From positions 1 through 30,898 of the IMG/VR virus record IMGVR_UViG_3300024308_000052: a stretch of 30,898 nt of DNA. One strand, written 5' to 3'. The notes beneath the pieces are model-generated. The model saw nothing but the letters and a program-made list of their open reading frames with translations, ran no database searches and was not told the DNA's origin. This document shows, in pieces, positions 7,387-14,711 of the stretch (positions within the stretch are counted from its first letter, which is position 1; every line of letters starts with the position of its first letter). The translations under genes were made by a program, and so were the position numbers. Origin of the DNA: a virus.

Positions 7387-7959
7387 ATGAAGAACGAGAA
7401 CCGCGCCTACAGCCTGCTGGAGGTCAAGAACTACGACGACGACGAGCAGGTGATCACCGGCTGGGCGACAACCCCCGAGCCTGACCGGTACGGCGATGTG
7501 GTCGAGCCTCTGGGCGCGAAGTTCGCTGCCGAGCTTCCGTTGCTCTGGCAGCACCGGCACGACAGCCCCGTGGGCATCGTGAAGTTCGGCAAGCCCACAA
7601 AGGATGGCATCCCATTCACCGCTAGTGTGGCGAAGATCGCCACCCCGGGCGCGCTGAAGGACATGTGCGATCTGGCCTGGCAGTCGGTCAAGGAAAAGCT
7701 GGTGCGCGGCGTGTCGATCGGCTTCCGCGCCCTCGAGTACAGCTACATGGATGGCGGTGGAATTCGATTCACCGAGAGCGAGATCTACGAGCTCTCTCTG
7801 GTAACGATCCCGGCCAACGCCGCGGCAACGATCCAGAGCATCAAGGCCATGGATACCAGCGGAACGCGCCGCCGAAGCAGCTACGGCGTGCCCCTGATTC
7901 AGTGCCAGAAGGCAGTGGTAGCGAGGCCTCCTGGCGGCGCAGTGAAGTTGCTGGACTGA
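7387..7959 (+). CDS. prohead maturation protease, HK97 type
   Basis: A 190-residue protein starting three bases after terL. It shows the HK97 protease (S78) pattern: ITGWATTPEPDRYGDVVEP, then WQHRHDSPVG (catalytic His56 or His58), RGVSIGF (Ser110) and SEIYELSLVTIPANAAA (Glu132 or Glu135). The enzyme cuts the scaffold-like delta region from the major capsid protein inside the prohead and then degrades itself. It lies directly upstream of the capsid gene, as expected. The last 40 residues are basic and variable and may be a self-cleaved tail. Confidence 0.93.
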   Translation: MKNENRAYSLLEVKNYDDDEQVITGWATTPEPDRYGDVVEPLGAKFAAELPLLWQHRHDSPVGIVKFGKPTKDGIPFTASVAKIATPGALKDMCDLAWQSVKEKLVRGVSIGFRALEYSYMDGGGIRFTESEIYELSLVTIPANAAATIQSIKAMDTSGTRRRSSYGVPLIQCQKAVVARPPGGAVKLLD

Positions 7960-7965
7960 AGTAAC

Positions 7966-8038
7966 GGCCCACAGGGCCACGCGGGGTGGAACCCGCTCCC
8001 CTCCATTTTGCAGGCACTGCCCGGGGTGGAACCCGGGC
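7966..8038 (+). promoter_or_regulatory. hairpin leader ahead of major capsid gene
   Basis: The 111-base gap 7960-8070 between protease and capsid holds three stems. The first is GGCCC/GGGCC with a 3-base loop at 7966-7978. The second is GCGGG-GTGGAA-CCCGC at 7981-7996. The third is GCCCGGG-GTGGAA-CCCGGGC at 8019-8038. The last two share the same six-base GTGGAA loop although their stems differ, which suggests selection for an RNA element. Neither is followed by a T run, so they do not look like terminators. Possible roles are mRNA processing or stabilisation, protein binding, or control of capsid translation. Confidence 0.5.
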
Positions 8039-8070
8039 CGAAGGGCTGCGCCAATCTCAGAGAGATCAAG

Positions 8071-9480
8071 ATGACCATTCAGGAACAGCTGGAGAAGCTC
8101 CGCGCCACGCGTGACGCCCAGCAGAAGAAGCTCAACGAAGTCGCCCAGAAGTCCATGGACGAAAGCCGTTCGATGGACACCGGCGAAAAAGAAGAGTTCG
8201 ACAGCATCGAAGACCAGATCAAGTCCCTGGACGATGACATCGACCGCCTGACCCGACTACTCGCCGTGCAGGCGAAGTCCGCTGTGCCGGCCGCGCAGAT
8301 CGTGCAGGAAAACGGCTCCGCGACCGATCCGAAGCGCGCCGCCGGCGCCGCCAGTGGCAAGGGCCCGGCTCTAATCCACAGCCGCAGGAACGAAGAACAG
8401 GGCATCGGCTTTGCCCGATTCGCCATGGCGATGTATGCGGGCAAGGGCGACGTTTCCAGCGCCAAGGCCTTCGCGGACAACACGTTCCGCGACGATGTGC
8501 GGCTGAACGAGATCATGAAAGCAGCGGTTGCCGCTGGCAACACCACTGATCCGTCGTGGGCGGGCAACCTGGTCCAGTACCAGAACCTGTCGAGCGAGTT
8601 CGTCGATTTCCTGCGCCCGCGCACCATCATCGGCCAGCTCGGCCAGGGTAACGTGCCGGGCCTGCGCCGCGTCCCGTTCAACGTCCGCATCCCGGGCAAG
8701 ACTGCCAAGGGTCGTGCACAATGGGTGGGTGAGGGCTTCCGTAAGCCGGTGACCAAGTCGGGCTACGACGCGGCGGAGCTGAAGTGGGCCAAGATTGCCG
8801 GCATTTCGGTGATCACCGAGGAGCTGGCGCGCTTCTCCGACCCGTCGATCCAGATCCTGGTGCGCGACGACCTGTCCGACGCGGTCATCGAGCGCATGGA
8901 CGAGGACTTCGTCGATCCGGCGAAGGCCGCCGGAACTGGCGCAGGTCTGTCGCCGGCCTCGATCACCAATGGCGTGACCGCGATCCCTTCCACGGGCGAC
9001 GTTTACGCCGATATCCAGGCTCTGTGGGCCACGGCCGACGATACGAACCTGCCGGTGTCGAGTGCGGTCTACATCACCGACAGCGCTACCGCACGTCGCC
9101 TGTCTGGTCTACGCAACCCGCTGATGGCCCGTGAGTTCCCCAACGTCTCGATGACCGGTGGCGACATCGATGGCGTGCCGCTGGTCGTGTCCAACTACGT
9201 TCCGTCGGGCATGTTCATCCTGGCCTTCGCCAGCGAGATCTACCTGGCTGACGACGGCGTGGTCACCATCGACGTTAGCCGCGAGGCCACGATCATCATG
9301 GACGATGACGCGACCGCCACTCCGACGATCGCGCAGATCCAGAGCATGTTCCAGACGAACCAGCTGGCCATCCGTGCCGAGCGCTTCGTGAACTGGAAGA
9401 AGCGCCGGCCGCAGGCGGTCTCCTACCTGACCGGTGTCGAATGGGGCAACCCGGTCGACGCGGGCGGTGGTGGCGGCTGA
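8071..9480 (+). CDS. major capsid protein, HK97 fold
   Basis: A 469-residue protein. I chose ATG 8071, preceded by AGAGAGATCAAG; the frame is open upstream, but that part is the hairpin leader. Residues 1-70 are a charged coiled coil (the delta scaffold domain) and 80-105 an Ala/Gly/Pro linker where protease cleavage is likely. From about 112 the HK97-fold core follows, with FVDFLRPRTIIGQLG, GKTAKGRAQWVGEG, LKWAKIAGISVITEELARFSDP and a C-terminal AERFVNWKKRRPQAV. It builds the icosahedral shell. A strong terminator follows the gene, suggesting that its transcript level is set separately from the portal. Confidence 0.94.
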   Translation: MTIQEQLEKLRATRDAQQKKLNEVAQKSMDESRSMDTGEKEEFDSIEDQIKSLDDDIDRLTRLLAVQAKSAVPAAQIVQENGSATDPKRAAGAASGKGPALIHSRRNEEQGIGFARFAMAMYAGKGDVSSAKAFADNTFRDDVRLNEIMKAAVAAGNTTDPSWAGNLVQYQNLSSEFVDFLRPRTIIGQLGQGNVPGLRRVPFNVRIPGKTAKGRAQWVGEGFRKPVTKSGYDAAELKWAKIAGISVITEELARFSDPSIQILVRDDLSDAVIERMDEDFVDPAKAAGTGAGLSPASITNGVTAIPSTGDVYADIQALWATADDTNLPVSSAVYITDSATARRLSGLRNPLMAREFPNVSMTGGDIDGVPLVVSNYVPSGMFILAFASEIYLADDGVVTIDVSREATIIMDDDATATPTIAQIQSMFQTNQLAIRAERFVNWKKRRPQAVSYLTGVEWGNPVDAGGGGG

Positions 9481-9494
9481 TTTCTGTAGTTGTC

Positions 9495-9523
9495 GGCGGG
9501 GGCTTCGGCCCCCGCCTTCTTTT
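9495..9523 (+). terminator. strong intrinsic terminator after capsid gene
   Basis: A 9-bp perfect stem GGCGGGGGC/GCCCCCGCC with a TTCG tetraloop is followed by TTCTTTT. It separates the capsid gene from the portal-side genes inside the late operon. It probably raises capsid mRNA relative to downstream mRNA, with partial read-through or antitermination. Confidence 0.88.
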
Positions 9524-9538
9524 CCTTGGGAGAAAGGT

Positions 9539-9805
9539 ATGGCGAAGGTCGAGATGATCCGGCGGAACCGCGTTTTCAGTGTGGACGCCAGGCTGGCCCC
9601 CCTCCTGGAAGCTCATGGTGGCTACCAGCGGCGCGACATGCAGGCGCAGCCGGCAGCCGCCCCACTCGCGGCGTCGCAGCCAGAAGCTCCGGACGTGGCG
9701 AAGCAACCGGCGCAGACTGACGGCGGGAAACCCCCGCGCACGGCCGCCAAAAAGGCAAAAGGTGCTGCCGGGCCGAAGACTGCGCCGGCTAAGGACGAAA
9801 TCTGA
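9539..9805 (+). CDS. small basic phage protein before portal
   Basis: An 88-residue protein with a good ribosome site (GAGAAAGGT) just upstream of ATG 9539. Residues 1-30 are ordered (MAKVEMIRRNRVFSVDARLAPLL). The rest is rich in Ala, Pro, Lys and Gln and ends PKTAPAKDEI, so it is probably disordered. It sits between capsid and portal and its TGATG overlaps the portal start, implying coupled translation. It may assist head assembly or bind DNA, but no family is recognised. Confidence 0.7.
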   Translation: MAKVEMIRRNRVFSVDARLAPLLEAHGGYQRRDMQAQPAAAPLAASQPEAPDVAKQPAQTDGGKPPRTAAKKAKGAAGPKTAPAKDEI

Positions 9806-11235
9806 TGGCTGGATTCTCGCCCCGTGAATTGGCTACCGAGGCCGGTGTGCGCAGGTACGGGACTGACTACCTCAAGTCGCTGCACCCCGTGCATGCGTCC
9901 GGCGGAATGGGTGGCTGGCATTCTCTGGTGCGAGAGCCCTTCACCGGCGCTTGGCAGCGGAACTTGGAAGAGCGGCACGAATCGGTGCTCACCTACCCGA
10001 CGCTGTATGCGTGCCTGAACCGCATCGCGTCGGATGTCGGAAAGCTGCCTTTCGTGCTGAAGGCAGAGGATTCCAATGGGATTTGGCGCGTAGATAGGAA
10101 CAACACTGCCTACTGGCCCGTGCTGCGGAAGCAGAACATTTACCAGACGTCGCAACAGTTCCGCTCGGCCTGGATGTTGTCGAAGCTAGCCCAGGGCAAC
10201 ACCTATGTACTGAAGGGTCGGGACGAGAGGAACGTGGTCAACAAGCTATGGATCTTGGACCCGTGCAGTGTTCAGCCGATGGTGTCCGACAGTGGCGACG
10301 TGTTTTACCAGCTGAACTACGGCACCGGCACCAACCTGCTTCCCGAGAACTATCCAGGTGAGCAGCTGGTTGTTCCGGCTAGCGAGATCATCCACGACCG
10401 AATGAACTGCTTCCACCATCAGCTCATCGGTGTCCCGCCCCTGTGCGCTGCACAGTGGCCGGCGGTGAAGAACCTGAAGATCCTCAAGGATTCGACCAAC
10501 TTCTTCTCCAACGGAGCAAATCCGGGCGGCATTCTGACCGCGCCCGCGGGCATGTCCGACGAGGATGCCCAGGCGGTTAAGGAATACTGGAACACCAGCT
10601 TCCAGGGATCCAACGCGGGCAAGGTCGCGGTGATCGGTGCGGATATGAAGTTCACACCCTTCGCATTCAAGGCTGCCGACTCCCAGCTGGTTGAGCAGAT
10701 GCGGTACTCCGACGAGCAGGTGTGCCAGCCGTTCGGCATTCCCCCGTTCAAGATCGGCATTGGCTCGATTCCTGCTGGCATGAAAGTCGATGACATCAAC
10801 CAGCTGTACTACTCGGATGCCCTCCAAGCGCACATCGAGGCCATGGAGGAGCTGCTGGACGAGGGTTTGGGTATTTCCCGCCCAATGGGCGTCGAGCTTG
10901 ATCTGGAGCCGCTTCTGCGGATGGATGTTGGCAAGCAGGCCGAGGTGCACAACACGCTGACCGGCGGTGGTATTGAAACTCCGAACGAGGCGCGGTTGGT
11001 GTTCAACCTTCCCCCTCTGGAGGGTGGCGATACGGTCTATATGCAGCAGCAGGACTTCCCGCTGGATCAGGTCAGGCAGAACAGGATCGTTGCTCCGACC
11101 GAACCGCCCCCTGTCGCTGAGGATCCGGAAGACGACCAGCCTTCTGCTGATGGCGAGCTCAGATCTTTGCAGCAGTCGAACTTCATCTTGATGGCCCTGC
11201 GCGCCGCACGGGCCGAGGTATTCCGTAATGACTGA
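9805..11235 (+). CDS. portal protein, HK97 family
   Basis: A 476-residue protein with the usual portal run: HESVLTYPTLYACLNRIASDVGKLPF, ILDPCSVQPMV, IIHDRMNCFHHQLIGVPPLCAAQW, FFSNGANPGGIL, DEQVCQPFGIPPFKIG, DDINQLYYSDAL and LEPLLRMD, followed by TGGGIETPNEAR. The portal is a dodecameric ring at one vertex that DNA passes through; it docks terminase and later the head-tail connector. Family length is about 400-480. Unlike HK97, where the portal precedes protease and capsid, here it follows them. The C-terminal 60 residues are Pro/Glu/Asp-rich. Confidence 0.94.
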   Translation: MAGFSPRELATEAGVRRYGTDYLKSLHPVHASGGMGGWHSLVREPFTGAWQRNLEERHESVLTYPTLYACLNRIASDVGKLPFVLKAEDSNGIWRVDRNNTAYWPVLRKQNIYQTSQQFRSAWMLSKLAQGNTYVLKGRDERNVVNKLWILDPCSVQPMVSDSGDVFYQLNYGTGTNLLPENYPGEQLVVPASEIIHDRMNCFHHQLIGVPPLCAAQWPAVKNLKILKDSTNFFSNGANPGGILTAPAGMSDEDAQAVKEYWNTSFQGSNAGKVAVIGADMKFTPFAFKAADSQLVEQMRYSDEQVCQPFGIPPFKIGIGSIPAGMKVDDINQLYYSDALQAHIEAMEELLDEGLGISRPMGVELDLEPLLRMDVGKQAEVHNTLTGGGIETPNEARLVFNLPPLEGGDTVYMQQQDFPLDQVRQNRIVAPTEPPPVAEDPEDDQPSADGELRSLQQSNFILMALRAARAEVFRND

Positions 11236-12103
11236 TCCCATCGACTTCGGCACGGAGATCGGCGCCTTGATCCGTGAGGCGGTCGCACCCGTCAAGCGAG
11301 AGCTGGAGGAGCTGCGCCAGCGCGCTCCAGAGAAGGGTGAGCCCGGAAGGAATGCCGATCCGGTCGATGTGGAGGCTCTCGCCGACCTGGTCGTGGCCAA
11401 GTTGCTGGACTCGCCGCGACTGCTGACGCTCGTGGACGTTGCCACCGCAGACGCAGTGTCCAAGCACTTCGAAGCCAACCCGGTTCAGAACGGCCGCGAT
11501 GCCGATCCGGCGGTGATTCAGGCAACGGTGAAGGCTGCGGTTGAGGCACTTCCGGTGCCGAAAGATGGGCTTGATGCGGAGCCTGTCACCGATCAGCAGA
11601 TTGCAGCGGCAGTGGCAAAGCATCTCGCCGTGCACCCGCCGCAGGCCGGCGCTGATGGTGTGGGCCTGGCCGGCGCCATGATCGATCGCAGTGGGGAGCT
11701 GGTCATCACGACCACGAAGGGTGAGGCCATCCGTCTTGGCGTCGTGGTTGGCCGTGACGGTGAGGACGGCCAGCATGGCCTCAGCTTCGAAACTGCCTCC
11801 GGTGAATACGACAGCGAGCGCGGGTTCGTCATCACCTTGGGGGCTGGCGAACGCCGTGCCGAGCTAGTTCTGCCGTACATGGTCCATCGCGGCTTCCATC
11901 GCGATGGCATGGGCATGAAGGCAGGTCAGTCGGTGACCCATGACGGTGCACTTTGGATCGCAAAGCGCGCGAATGCTTCCCGGCCATGCCTGGAGAACAC
12001 TGACGACTGGATCTTGGCTGCCCGAAAGGGGCGTGACGGCAAGGACGGCCGGAGCGTGCGGATTCCGGCTGGGCCTGTGAGTCTGGGAGATGGCGATGGT
12101 TGA
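11228..12103 (+). CDS. head-region protein with collagen-like and carbohydrate-binding-like parts
   Basis: A 291-residue protein overlapping the portal end by 8 bases. Residues 1-45 are helical (REAVAPVKRELEELRQRAP). A long segment of Ala/Val-rich helices with KGEPGRNADP, GRDADP and PKDGLDAEP spacers follows. The C-terminal part (about 215-275) has YMVHRGFHRDGMGM, GQSVTHDGALWIAKR, then DDWILAARKGRDGKDG. This matches the carbohydrate-binding module family 5/12-like fold, with its aromatic 'Y.G.y..G..y..gd.Vt..g.lw.a' pattern, followed by collagen-like G-x-x repeats. It could decorate the capsid and bind host or environmental glycans. Its position is in the head genes rather than the tail fibre genes. 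Confidence 0.7.
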   Translation: MTDPIDFGTEIGALIREAVAPVKRELEELRQRAPEKGEPGRNADPVDVEALADLVVAKLLDSPRLLTLVDVATADAVSKHFEANPVQNGRDADPAVIQATVKAAVEALPVPKDGLDAEPVTDQQIAAAVAKHLAVHPPQAGADGVGLAGAMIDRSGELVITTTKGEAIRLGVVVGRDGEDGQHGLSFETASGEYDSERGFVITLGAGERRAELVLPYMVHRGFHRDGMGMKAGQSVTHDGALWIAKRANASRPCLENTDDWILAARKGRDGKDGRSVRIPAGPVSLGDGDG

Positions 12104-12491
12104 GTTCGTGACCAAGGCACAGGCCCAGGAGCAGATCCGGCTTGACCCTGGCGCCGATGACTCCTGGCTGGCATTTGCCATACCGGCTGTCAGCGCGGCG
12201 GTGGACAGCTGGCTGAAGGCGCCATGGCGGCGATACGAGCTTCAGAGAGACAGCGCTGGCGCGCCAATCATCGGCGCTGACGGGATCCCCCTGCCGGTTC
12301 TGGACGATGAAGGGGAACCGGTGCTCGCTTCGCAGGTGGTGCTGGCCACGCTGGTAGAACTGGCAAGCCACTCCAGGTTCCGGGAGGGCGAGGGCGACAA
12401 CACGGTGCCCGCCGATGCCGGGCACGGGTACGTCCTTTGTCGCGCTGCAACGGCCCTGCTGGCGCCGCTACGGCGTTCCACGGTGGCATGA
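12096..12491 (+). CDS. head-tail connector protein, HK97 gp6-like
   Basis: A 131-residue protein. ATG 12096 is preferred because GGGAG ends six bases before it; ATG 12090 lies too close to that site. It opens VEFVTKAQAQEQIRLDPGADDSWLAFAIPAVSAAVDSWLKAPW, the helical pattern of gp6-type connectors that form a ring under the portal. The middle carries an unusual acidic insert (SAGAPIIGADGIPLPVLDDEGEPV), followed by the helix VVLATLVELASHSRF and the tail helix VLCRAATALLAPLR. Its place after portal and before the head-closure gene supports the call. Confidence 0.8.
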   Translation: MVEFVTKAQAQEQIRLDPGADDSWLAFAIPAVSAAVDSWLKAPWRRYELQRDSAGAPIIGADGIPLPVLDDEGEPVLASQVVLATLVELASHSRFREGEGDNTVPADAGHGYVLCRAATALLAPLRRSTVA

Positions 12492-12671
12492 GTGGCCTGC
12501 TCCGGCTGCGCGCGCCGCCGCGCCTGGCTCATGAAATGGATGCGAGAAGCGAATGAACGAGCAAAGCGAATTGCTGGCCGCGCTGCGAGCCCAGACCGAG
12601 GCGACGCACCAGCTGGTGGCGGCGCTGCAGGAAAAGACCAAGGCCGACCTGGAGAACGCGAAAGCGGTTAA
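12492..12671 (+). CDS. small CxxC protein with GTG start, overlapping next gene
   Basis: A 59-residue ORF beginning GTG immediately after the connector stop (TGA 12489-12491). The product opens MACSGCARRRAWLMKWMREANERAKR. A 'C-x-x-C-x-x-R-R-x-W' start followed by a basic amphipathic helix recurs in tiny phage proteins in this kind of neighbourhood, as I recall it. The conserved-looking part ends near 12575; after that the frame runs through the next gene's frame to TAA 12669-12671. There may therefore be a genuine overlap, or the last 30 residues may carry little information. Function is unknown. Confidence 0.45.
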   Translation: MACSGCARRRAWLMKWMREANERAKRIAGRAASPDRGDAPAGGGAAGKDQGRPGERESG

Positions 12672-12759
12672 CCGTCTGGTGGACTACCTCTGCGACAGCG
12701 AGGGCGGTGGGGCGGAGCCGGCTGGGTCCGGCAGCTACCTGAGCGGGAAGCCGCGATGA
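12553..12759 (+). CDS. small coiled-coil protein
   Basis: A 68-residue protein with a helical N-terminal two-thirds (NEQSELLAALRAQTEATHQL, then ALQEKTKADLENAKAVNRL) and a Gly/Ser-rich tail. It overlaps the GTG-start CxxC ORF in another frame, and its stop overlaps the next ATG as ATGA. Third codon positions are G/C-rich, which supports translation. It sits between the connector and closure genes and has no recognised family. Confidence 0.6.
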   Translation: MNEQSELLAALRAQTEATHQLVAALQEKTKADLENAKAVNRLVDYLCDSEGGGAEPAGSGSYLSGKPR

Positions 12760-13091
12760 TCGCCGCCGGCCGCCTGCGCCATCGGGTGCAGCTTCAGCGT
12801 CAGGTCTACGGGCAGTCGCCTGTGACCGGCGCGCAGACCGTCAGCTGGGAGCCGCTGGCCGATGTGTGGGCCGAAGTGGCGCCGCTGTCGGCCCGCGAGT
12901 TCGTGGCAGCCAAGGCGGTGGACAGCGAGGTCACTTTGCGGGTGACCATTCGTCATCGCGAGGGCGTGACCGACAAGTGCCGGGTGATCCACCGCGGCAA
13001 GATCCTGAACATCCATGGCGTGCTGCCCGACCCGGTCAGCGGGCTGGAATACCTCACGCTCCCCTGCAGCGAGGGTGTCAACGATGGCTGA
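12756..13091 (+). CDS. head-tail adaptor / head closure protein
   Basis: A 111-residue protein with the short beta-barrel pattern of the SPP1 gp16/HK97 gp7-type closure family: IAAGRLRHRVQLQRQVYG, then SWEPLADVWAEVAPLSAREFVAAKAVDSEVTLRVTIRHREG (one continuous conserved stretch) and the ending ILNIHGVLPDP and LEYLTLPCSEG. This ring closes the DNA exit channel after packaging and gives a platform for the tail. Length and position are typical. Translation is coupled to the previous gene by ATGA. Confidence 0.88.
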   Translation: MIAAGRLRHRVQLQRQVYGQSPVTGAQTVSWEPLADVWAEVAPLSAREFVAAKAVDSEVTLRVTIRHREGVTDKCRVIHRGKILNIHGVLPDPVSGLEYLTLPCSEGVNDG

Positions 13092-13566
13092 TGGCATCCG
13101 TTTCGACGTGAGCGGCCTGGACGGCATCCGCAACAAGATGGCGCAGGTGAAGCGCGAGGTGAACTACAAGGGCGGCCGGGCCGCCCTGCGCCGGGCCGCC
13201 AACGTACTGCGCGACCAGGCGCAGAGCAACGCCCGGCGAGTGGATGACCACGAGACCGAGACCGCCATCTGGAAGAACGTCGTGGTGCGCTGGAATGGCC
13301 GGGCGTTCAAGCAGGACGGTGTGCTTGCCTTCCGCGTTGGTGTACTGGGCGGTGCCCAGGCCGGCCGCGCAGCGCAGCTCGGGACCAGCAACCCCGGCGG
13401 CATCACCTGGTACTGGCGCCTGCTGGAGTTTGGCACGTCGAAGATGGCCGCCCAGCCGATCTTCCGCCCCGTGCCCGACCAGGCCGGCCAGAAGGCCGTT
13501 GACGTTTTCGCGCGCACCTTCAACCAGGCGCTGGACCGCGTGCTGGCGAAGCAGGGGGCTGCATGA
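13084..13566 (+). CDS. tail completion protein, HK97 gp10-like
   Basis: A 160-residue protein. ATG 13084 (overlapping the previous gene by 8 bases) places the family opening MADGIRFDVSGLDGIRNKMAQV at the start. Further hallmarks are RAALRRAANVLRDQAQSNAR, the 'WYWRLLEFGTSKMAAQPIFRP' signature at about residues 110-130, and a final helix ALDRVLAKQG. Gp10-family proteins join the head connector to the tail tube. Its stop overlaps the next start as ATGA. Confidence 0.9.
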   Translation: MADGIRFDVSGLDGIRNKMAQVKREVNYKGGRAALRRAANVLRDQAQSNARRVDDHETETAIWKNVVVRWNGRAFKQDGVLAFRVGVLGGAQAGRAAQLGTSNPGGITWYWRLLEFGTSKMAAQPIFRPVPDQAGQKAVDVFARTFNQALDRVLAKQGAA

Positions 13567-13928
13567 TCGCCCCGATCTTCCAGCTATGCCTCGCCTCGCC
13601 GGCGGTCCTGCAGTCATTCGGGGCCGGTCCCACCCGCGTATACCCCTTCGCCGAGATCGAAAAATCTCCTGGCCGCCCGTATGCGGTCTGGCAGACGGTG
13701 AACGGCGTGCCCGAGAACTACCTCGCCCAGCGGCCAGATTTGGACGCGCTGACGACGCAGGTCGACGTCTATGCGGAGGACGAGGCATCTCTGATCAAGG
13801 GGGCCAGGGCTCTCCGTGATGCCTTTGAGCGACGTGGGTACATCACCCGATGGGGCGGCCAGATGCTCGACCCCGAAACGAAGCTGCTGCGCCTGTCATT
13901 CGATGTGGACTGGCTGGTCCCCCGGTAA
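13563..13928 (+). CDS. tail terminator / completion protein, DUF3168-like
   Basis: A 121-residue protein opening MIAPIFQLCLASPAVLQSFG, with RVYPFAEIEKSPGRPYAVWQTV, then LDALTTQVDVYAEDEASLIKGARALRDAFE and the ending LLRLSFDVDWLVPR. The pattern of strand, helix and Q-V-D-V-Y strand fits the DUF3168/SPP1 gp17-type proteins that cap the tail tube and join it to the head. An intrinsic terminator follows directly, so this is the end of the connector block. Confidence 0.85.
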   Translation: MIAPIFQLCLASPAVLQSFGAGPTRVYPFAEIEKSPGRPYAVWQTVNGVPENYLAQRPDLDALTTQVDVYAEDEASLIKGARALRDAFERRGYITRWGGQMLDPETKLLRLSFDVDWLVPR

Positions 13929-13950
13929 CGCCCGCTACATCCCCACCCAC

Positions 13951-13975
13951 GCCCCGCACTGCGGGGCTTTTTATT
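13951..13975 (+). terminator. intrinsic terminator before tail tube gene
   Basis: A 7-bp perfect stem GCCCCGC/GCGGGGC with a 3-base loop ACT is followed by TTTTTATT. It sits in the 63-base gap between the completion gene and the tail tube gene. Confidence 0.85.
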
Positions 13976-13991
13976 GCCCGCAGGAGAAACG

Positions 13992-14711
13992 ATGAGCATC
14001 CTGACCCAAGGAACCCAGCTGTACGGCCTGATCGACGGACAAGTCCGCGAGATCGAGTGCATCACGGCCTTCAACCCCGGCACTGCGCCGGCGGACCAGA
14101 TCGACGACACCTGCCTGTCGGAGACGAACACCCGCACCTATAAGAAGGGTCTGCGCACCCCCGGCCAGGCGTCGGTCACCGTCAACGCCGATCCGAAGAA
14201 CGAGAGCCACTACCTGTTCTGGCAGCTGGCCGAGCAGGTGGACAGCGGCGATCCGATCCAGTGGGCCATTGGCTGGTCCGACGGCGTGGACATCGAACCA
14301 ACCCTGCAGCAGGTTGGCAGCATCTCGAGCATCGAAGTGACCAACGGCGGCACCGGCTACACCAGCGCGCCGACCGTGGCCATCACCGGTGGTGGTGGCA
14401 GTGGAGCCACGGCTACTGCGATCGTCGATTCCGGCTCGGTGATCGGCGTCAACATCACCAATCCAGGCACCGGCTACACCAGCGCGCCGACTGTCGCTTT
14501 CACCGGCGGCGCTGGCACCGGCGCCGCTGCGACTGCCGAGCGCTCGACCGTCGCCGAGCTGGTGCTGCCGAACACCCGCACCTGGTACACCTTCCAGGCC
14601 TACGTGAGCGACTTCCCGTTCGACTTCCAGGGCAATGCTGTGGTTACCACTGCGGCGACCATGCAGCGGAGCGGCTCCGGCGTCTGGCTGCGTAAGGCGC
14701 AGACCCCGTGA
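13992..14711 (+). CDS. major tail tube protein with internal glycine-rich repeat domain
   Basis: A 239-residue protein with an excellent ribosome site (AGGAGA) before ATG 13992. Residues 1-98 ([52 protein letters not shown]) and the final 50 ([40 protein letters not shown]) make up a tail tube beta-barrel. Residues about 112-186 are an inserted domain of two repeats with the pattern '[20 protein letters not shown]'. The tube protein stacks into hexameric rings around the tape measure. The repeats probably project from the tail surface, as extra Ig-like or Gly-rich domains do in other tube proteins. Confidence 0.85.
   Translation: MSILTQGTQLYGLIDGQVREIECITAFNPGTAPADQIDDTCLSETNTRTYKKGLRTPGQASVTVNADPKNESHYLFWQLAEQVDSGDPIQWAIGWSDGVDIEPTLQQVGSISSIEVTNGGTGYTSAPTVAITGGGGSGATATAIVDSGSVIGVNITNPGTGYTSAPTVAFTGGAGTGAAATAERSTVAELVLPNTRTWYTFQAYVSDFPFDFQGNAVVTTAATMQRSGSGVWLRKAQTP
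14349..14374 (+). repeat. 26-bp direct repeat, copy 1, in tail tube gene
   Basis: Exact 26-bp sequence repeated 117 bases (39 codons) downstream, coding for G-T-G-Y-T-S-A-P-T in both copies. Identical codons across both copies point to recent duplication or conversion of the domain repeat. Confidence 0.9.
14466..14491 (+). repeat. 26-bp direct repeat, copy 2, in tail tube gene
   Basis: Second exact copy of the 26-bp unit within the inserted repeat domain of the tail tube protein. The flanking bases differ between copies, so exact identity is confined to this core. Confidence 0.9.

Noticed and set aside
7033-7980. 315-codon minus-strand frame
   Set aside because: It covers the terL end and protease gene in antisense; both plus-strand genes have catalytic motifs.
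7981-8009. Hairpin plus TTTT as an intrinsic terminator after the protease gene
   Set aside because: The T run is ten bases from the stem and only four long.
8008-8070. Upstream extension of the capsid frame
   Set aside because: It would start at TTG and translate the hairpin leader; ATG 8071 has a purine-rich ribosome site and family-like N-terminus.
10246-11478. 410-codon open frame on the minus strand
   Set aside because: It is antisense to the portal gene, which has clear family motifs; the long frame is a side effect of high GC codon use.
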